Positions 62,065-64,000 of a stretch of 64,000 bases of DNA are shown piece by piece. Positions within the stretch are counted from its first letter, which is position 1. Each line of letters begins with the position of its first letter. Made by a program: the position numbers and the translations under genes. The DNA is from Varroa destructor (taxonomy: Eukaryota; Arthropoda; Arachnida; Mesostigmata; Varroidae), in assembly GCF_002443255.2 (NCBI RefSeq), contig NW_019211454.1, forward strand, positions 13,936 to 77,935. The letters are read 5' to 3'. A model generated the notes under the pieces. That model was not told the origin of the DNA. It saw only the letters and a program-made list of their open reading frames with translations, and searched no databases.

Positions 62065-62335
62065 CTGTACATACGATGCAAAAGAGTATAATTAGGTGCA
62101 TCTTACACGTTTGCTAGGGCTAGATAATTTCCATTATCTATGCTTACTTTTTTATAAAAAAATTTTGCAAGCCAAAACGCTTATTTAAATACAGTAAGTC
62201 GCACAACGCTATAAGCAGATAAGTACTTTACCTGATATAGTGGTAGTTCGGATGCCATTTGCAACTCCATTGATACTCTTCCTGAGACCATTCGAACTCT
62301 GCCATCTCGTAGAACCTGCAGCTTTCCGAGATATC
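61930..62335 (-). CDS. POLR3D: RNA polymerase III subunit RPC4 (POLR3D), last two exons
   Basis: RPC4 pairs with RPC5 on the Pol III core and acts in initiation and termination-reinitiation in the nucleus. Two - strand exons, 62335-62232 and 62064-61930, encode the conserved C-terminus. The first reads YLGKLQVLRDGRVRM then VSMELQMASELPLYQ, matching the RPC4 pattern GKLxVxKSGxVxLxLGxxxxxVxxGxxxxFLQ. The second begins ELVEIQ and continues KVENKVVCRLNPKDLV, matching the family end (QELVxV...VKHKLVCxPDFExLL). They join in phase 0 across a GT-AG intron of 167 bases (62065-62231). Upstream exons lie beyond the right edge or in a long intron; no further RPC4 exon was found between 62336 and 64000. 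The tail after DLV is a short Ser/Asn-rich stretch. Confidence 0.85.
62232..62335 (-). CDS. POLR3D: POLR3D penultimate exon
   Basis: On the - strand the acceptor is CGAACATAG and the donor CAG/GTAAAG. 104 nt: two bases completing a Gly codon, then 34 codons in phase. It contains the GKLQVLRDGRVRM motif typical of the RPC4 C-terminal domain. Confidence 0.85.
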
Positions 62336-62339
62336 CTAT

Positions 62340-63610
62340 GTTCGACAAACAAATTATTTACCCTTTATAAAATTAGAGACCAATTTACGGTTTGTATCGG
62401 CTCGTCCAAATATACGTAATTATATTATTGTACTTTTAACAAATCTACCGTAGCTATTCATTTGCCCATGGCTTTACACCTTGGCGGGAGCACGTCACAC
62501 GGAGCCATATAGAGGGCATAGTAATGGAAGATTTCAAGTTTTCACATTTTCTTTCCGTCACAAACGCAAAACGATACGTTACTATAATTTCTACATAATA
62601 AGCATTTGTTTATCGCCGTAACCTCCTAGGCATTGCGGCAAGAGTCTATGTCAGGAAAATCTTTACCAATAATAAAACTAACAACTATTAATATATAATA
62701 CTAATAATAAATAATACTAAAAACTAATAACATGATATACAAATAATGATATACATAAATGTATTATTGTACATTATTAATGTACAATATTATTAATGTT
62801 CAAACACTGTGAGGGTAAACGATCCATGTAGGTAGCATATCAGCGAGAAGCTACTCAAGGCATAAGAATAATAATTTTTGTGATATATATACCAAAAGGT
62901 TCTTCGGTCCTTTTTCATGGGAAGAGCTTAGGTCAGTTCCGAGGTGTGCACTTGGGGACCCTTGCTCGGAAACCATCTATGCACTAATGTAAATCATATA
63001 TATATATATATACTTTTTCTGTAAAGACAAACGAAAACTAGTTTTACAGTTTAACATTTTGTGATACCTAATTTTATAATATTGTAATTGTTATATAGAG
63101 CATTTCATGGCAAACGGGTTCTATACGTAGGTATTTTCGGAATGCTAGTAACTCTGTTCATTTAGTTTGTATCTTGGCAAAATACACAATGTAAACGTTA
63201 CTCTAGACCCTTGTTCATGGTTTGCTGCTATTGCTGCAATTACATTTGTGTTTCTCAGTAAAATCGTTTGCCAAATAGCTATAGAACAAAAATGAGGAAA
63301 CAATATCGGTTACACACCGTTGTTTTCGACTTTACAAATTGTAAGTCCTATTTACCCGTATTAGAGCCATTTAAAATTAGACTTTTTTCTTCCCTGCAAG
63401 CTTTTATAGAGATCTGTAGTAGAGAAATTATAGTCGTTCACTTAACCATCCTAGCAGCCAATGTTAACGGAGCACCATCTTTTCTTGCTGGTAACATAGG
63501 TCTTTTCGGAAGACATACTCCGTGACTAAGCAACCAAGTCATTGGCGTCCAATTTTTAGATGCACTATATCGATGTATGTGGAATGTAGTCGCAGGTGTA
63601 TTTCAAAAGA
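62340..63610. other. POLR3D intron or upstream region
   Basis: AT-rich with low-complexity AATAAT-type sequence (62690-62810), including the perfect inverted repeat TTGTACAT/ATGTACAA at 62767. The + strand ORF at 63268-63525 has no recognisable motif. Confidence 0.45.
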
Positions 63611-63614
63611 TGCA

Positions 63615-64000
63615 GGTCATTGTGATAACTTCAGCATAGAAGACAAGACGTGTCGACCCCTTGATTATGAGAACATTCAAATATTCTCTGTATTTAGTCC
63701 GAACCCCCTTATGACTCTTTGGCAAACTGTACAAAACACAGGAACATTCAAATCGACTATTCATAGACATATACCAAGCAAGGGTTACGTTATCAAGCAG
63801 ACTTCTGGGTTTTTATGATCTGACCAACCCGAGGATGAACCGTGCCTAATTAGCCAGTCATCCTCCAAAACTGAATGAAGACAATCCTCCCATGAAGATG
63901 GTTACGGGTGATGAAAAGCTGGAAATCTATAACAACGTCTTTTATAATAGATCATGGTTAAAGCGCGGTAGAGAACCATCCAACGTTGCGCATTTGGTGG
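63615..64000 (+). mobile_element. Mariner element, N-terminal half, running off the window end
   Basis: Decayed mariner transposase on the + strand. FSIEDKTCRPLDYEN corresponds to the family's FxLEDKPRSGRP linker, and STIHRHIPSKGYVIK to the second helix-turn-helix. After a frameshift, MVTGDEKLEIYNNV contains the first catalytic Asp (63910-63912), then RSWLKRG. The catalytic C-terminal half lies beyond the window. Frameshifts and stops indicate an inactive copy. Confidence 0.8.

Overview
This is an AT-rich eukaryotic window with long introns, decayed transposable elements and simple repeats. It contains no bacterial-style operons, and most of the DNA is non-coding. Two conserved genes are clear. 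One is a MAP kinase kinase 7 orthologue (MAP2K7, Drosophila hemipterous) on the + strand, assembled here from eight exons between 38949 and 53893. The other is the 3' end of the RNA polymerase III subunit RPC4 gene (POLR3D) on the - strand, in two exons at 61930-62335. The exon 3/4 junction of the kinase gives the arthropod-like VWICMELM motif. Together with the mobile elements (mariner, Tc1-like, Ty3/Gypsy, LINE), this suggests an arthropod. The exact group cannot be told from sequence alone; a mite or tick is only a guess.

Layout. 0-39 kb is repeat-rich intergenic or intronic DNA: a Tc1/mariner-type transposase remnant (225-655, -), a five-copy minisatellite (737-1084), a diverged direct repeat (about 1225-1668), a LINE reverse-transcriptase fragment (about 6960-7300, -), and a 3 kb GC-richer Ty3/Gypsy pol relic with a probable 3' LTR (about 17440-20475, +). 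Scattered GC-richer islands with open reading frames could be exons of unrecognised genes. The best are an ankyrin-like exon at 29191-29392, a first-exon candidate at 8612-8661 (-) and an open block at 5503-5642 (-). 39-54 kb is the kinase gene. Its second intron holds an opposite-strand ORF for a multi-pass membrane protein (43380-43721) butted against a mariner fragment, and intron 4 holds a probable second mariner piece. 54-61.5 kb is gene-poor. 61.9-62.3 kb is the end of POLR3D, convergent to the kinase gene. The window closes inside another mariner element (about 63615-64000, +).

How the genes work together. MKK7 is the dedicated activator of JNK in stress and morphogenesis signalling. 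Its two short N-terminal exons carry a leucine-rich helix and two JNK-docking-like motifs; the remaining six carry the kinase domain and the C-terminal docking helix. Splice phases agree at every junction, giving a complete 433-residue protein. POLR3D is a housekeeping subunit of RNA polymerase III with no pathway link to MKK7; the two are simply convergent neighbours about 8 kb apart.

No CRISPR array, rRNA, convincing tRNA or prokaryotic defence system was seen. The most informative result is the recovery of the MKK7 N-terminal exons, which are too short or in the wrong frame to stand out as ORFs.
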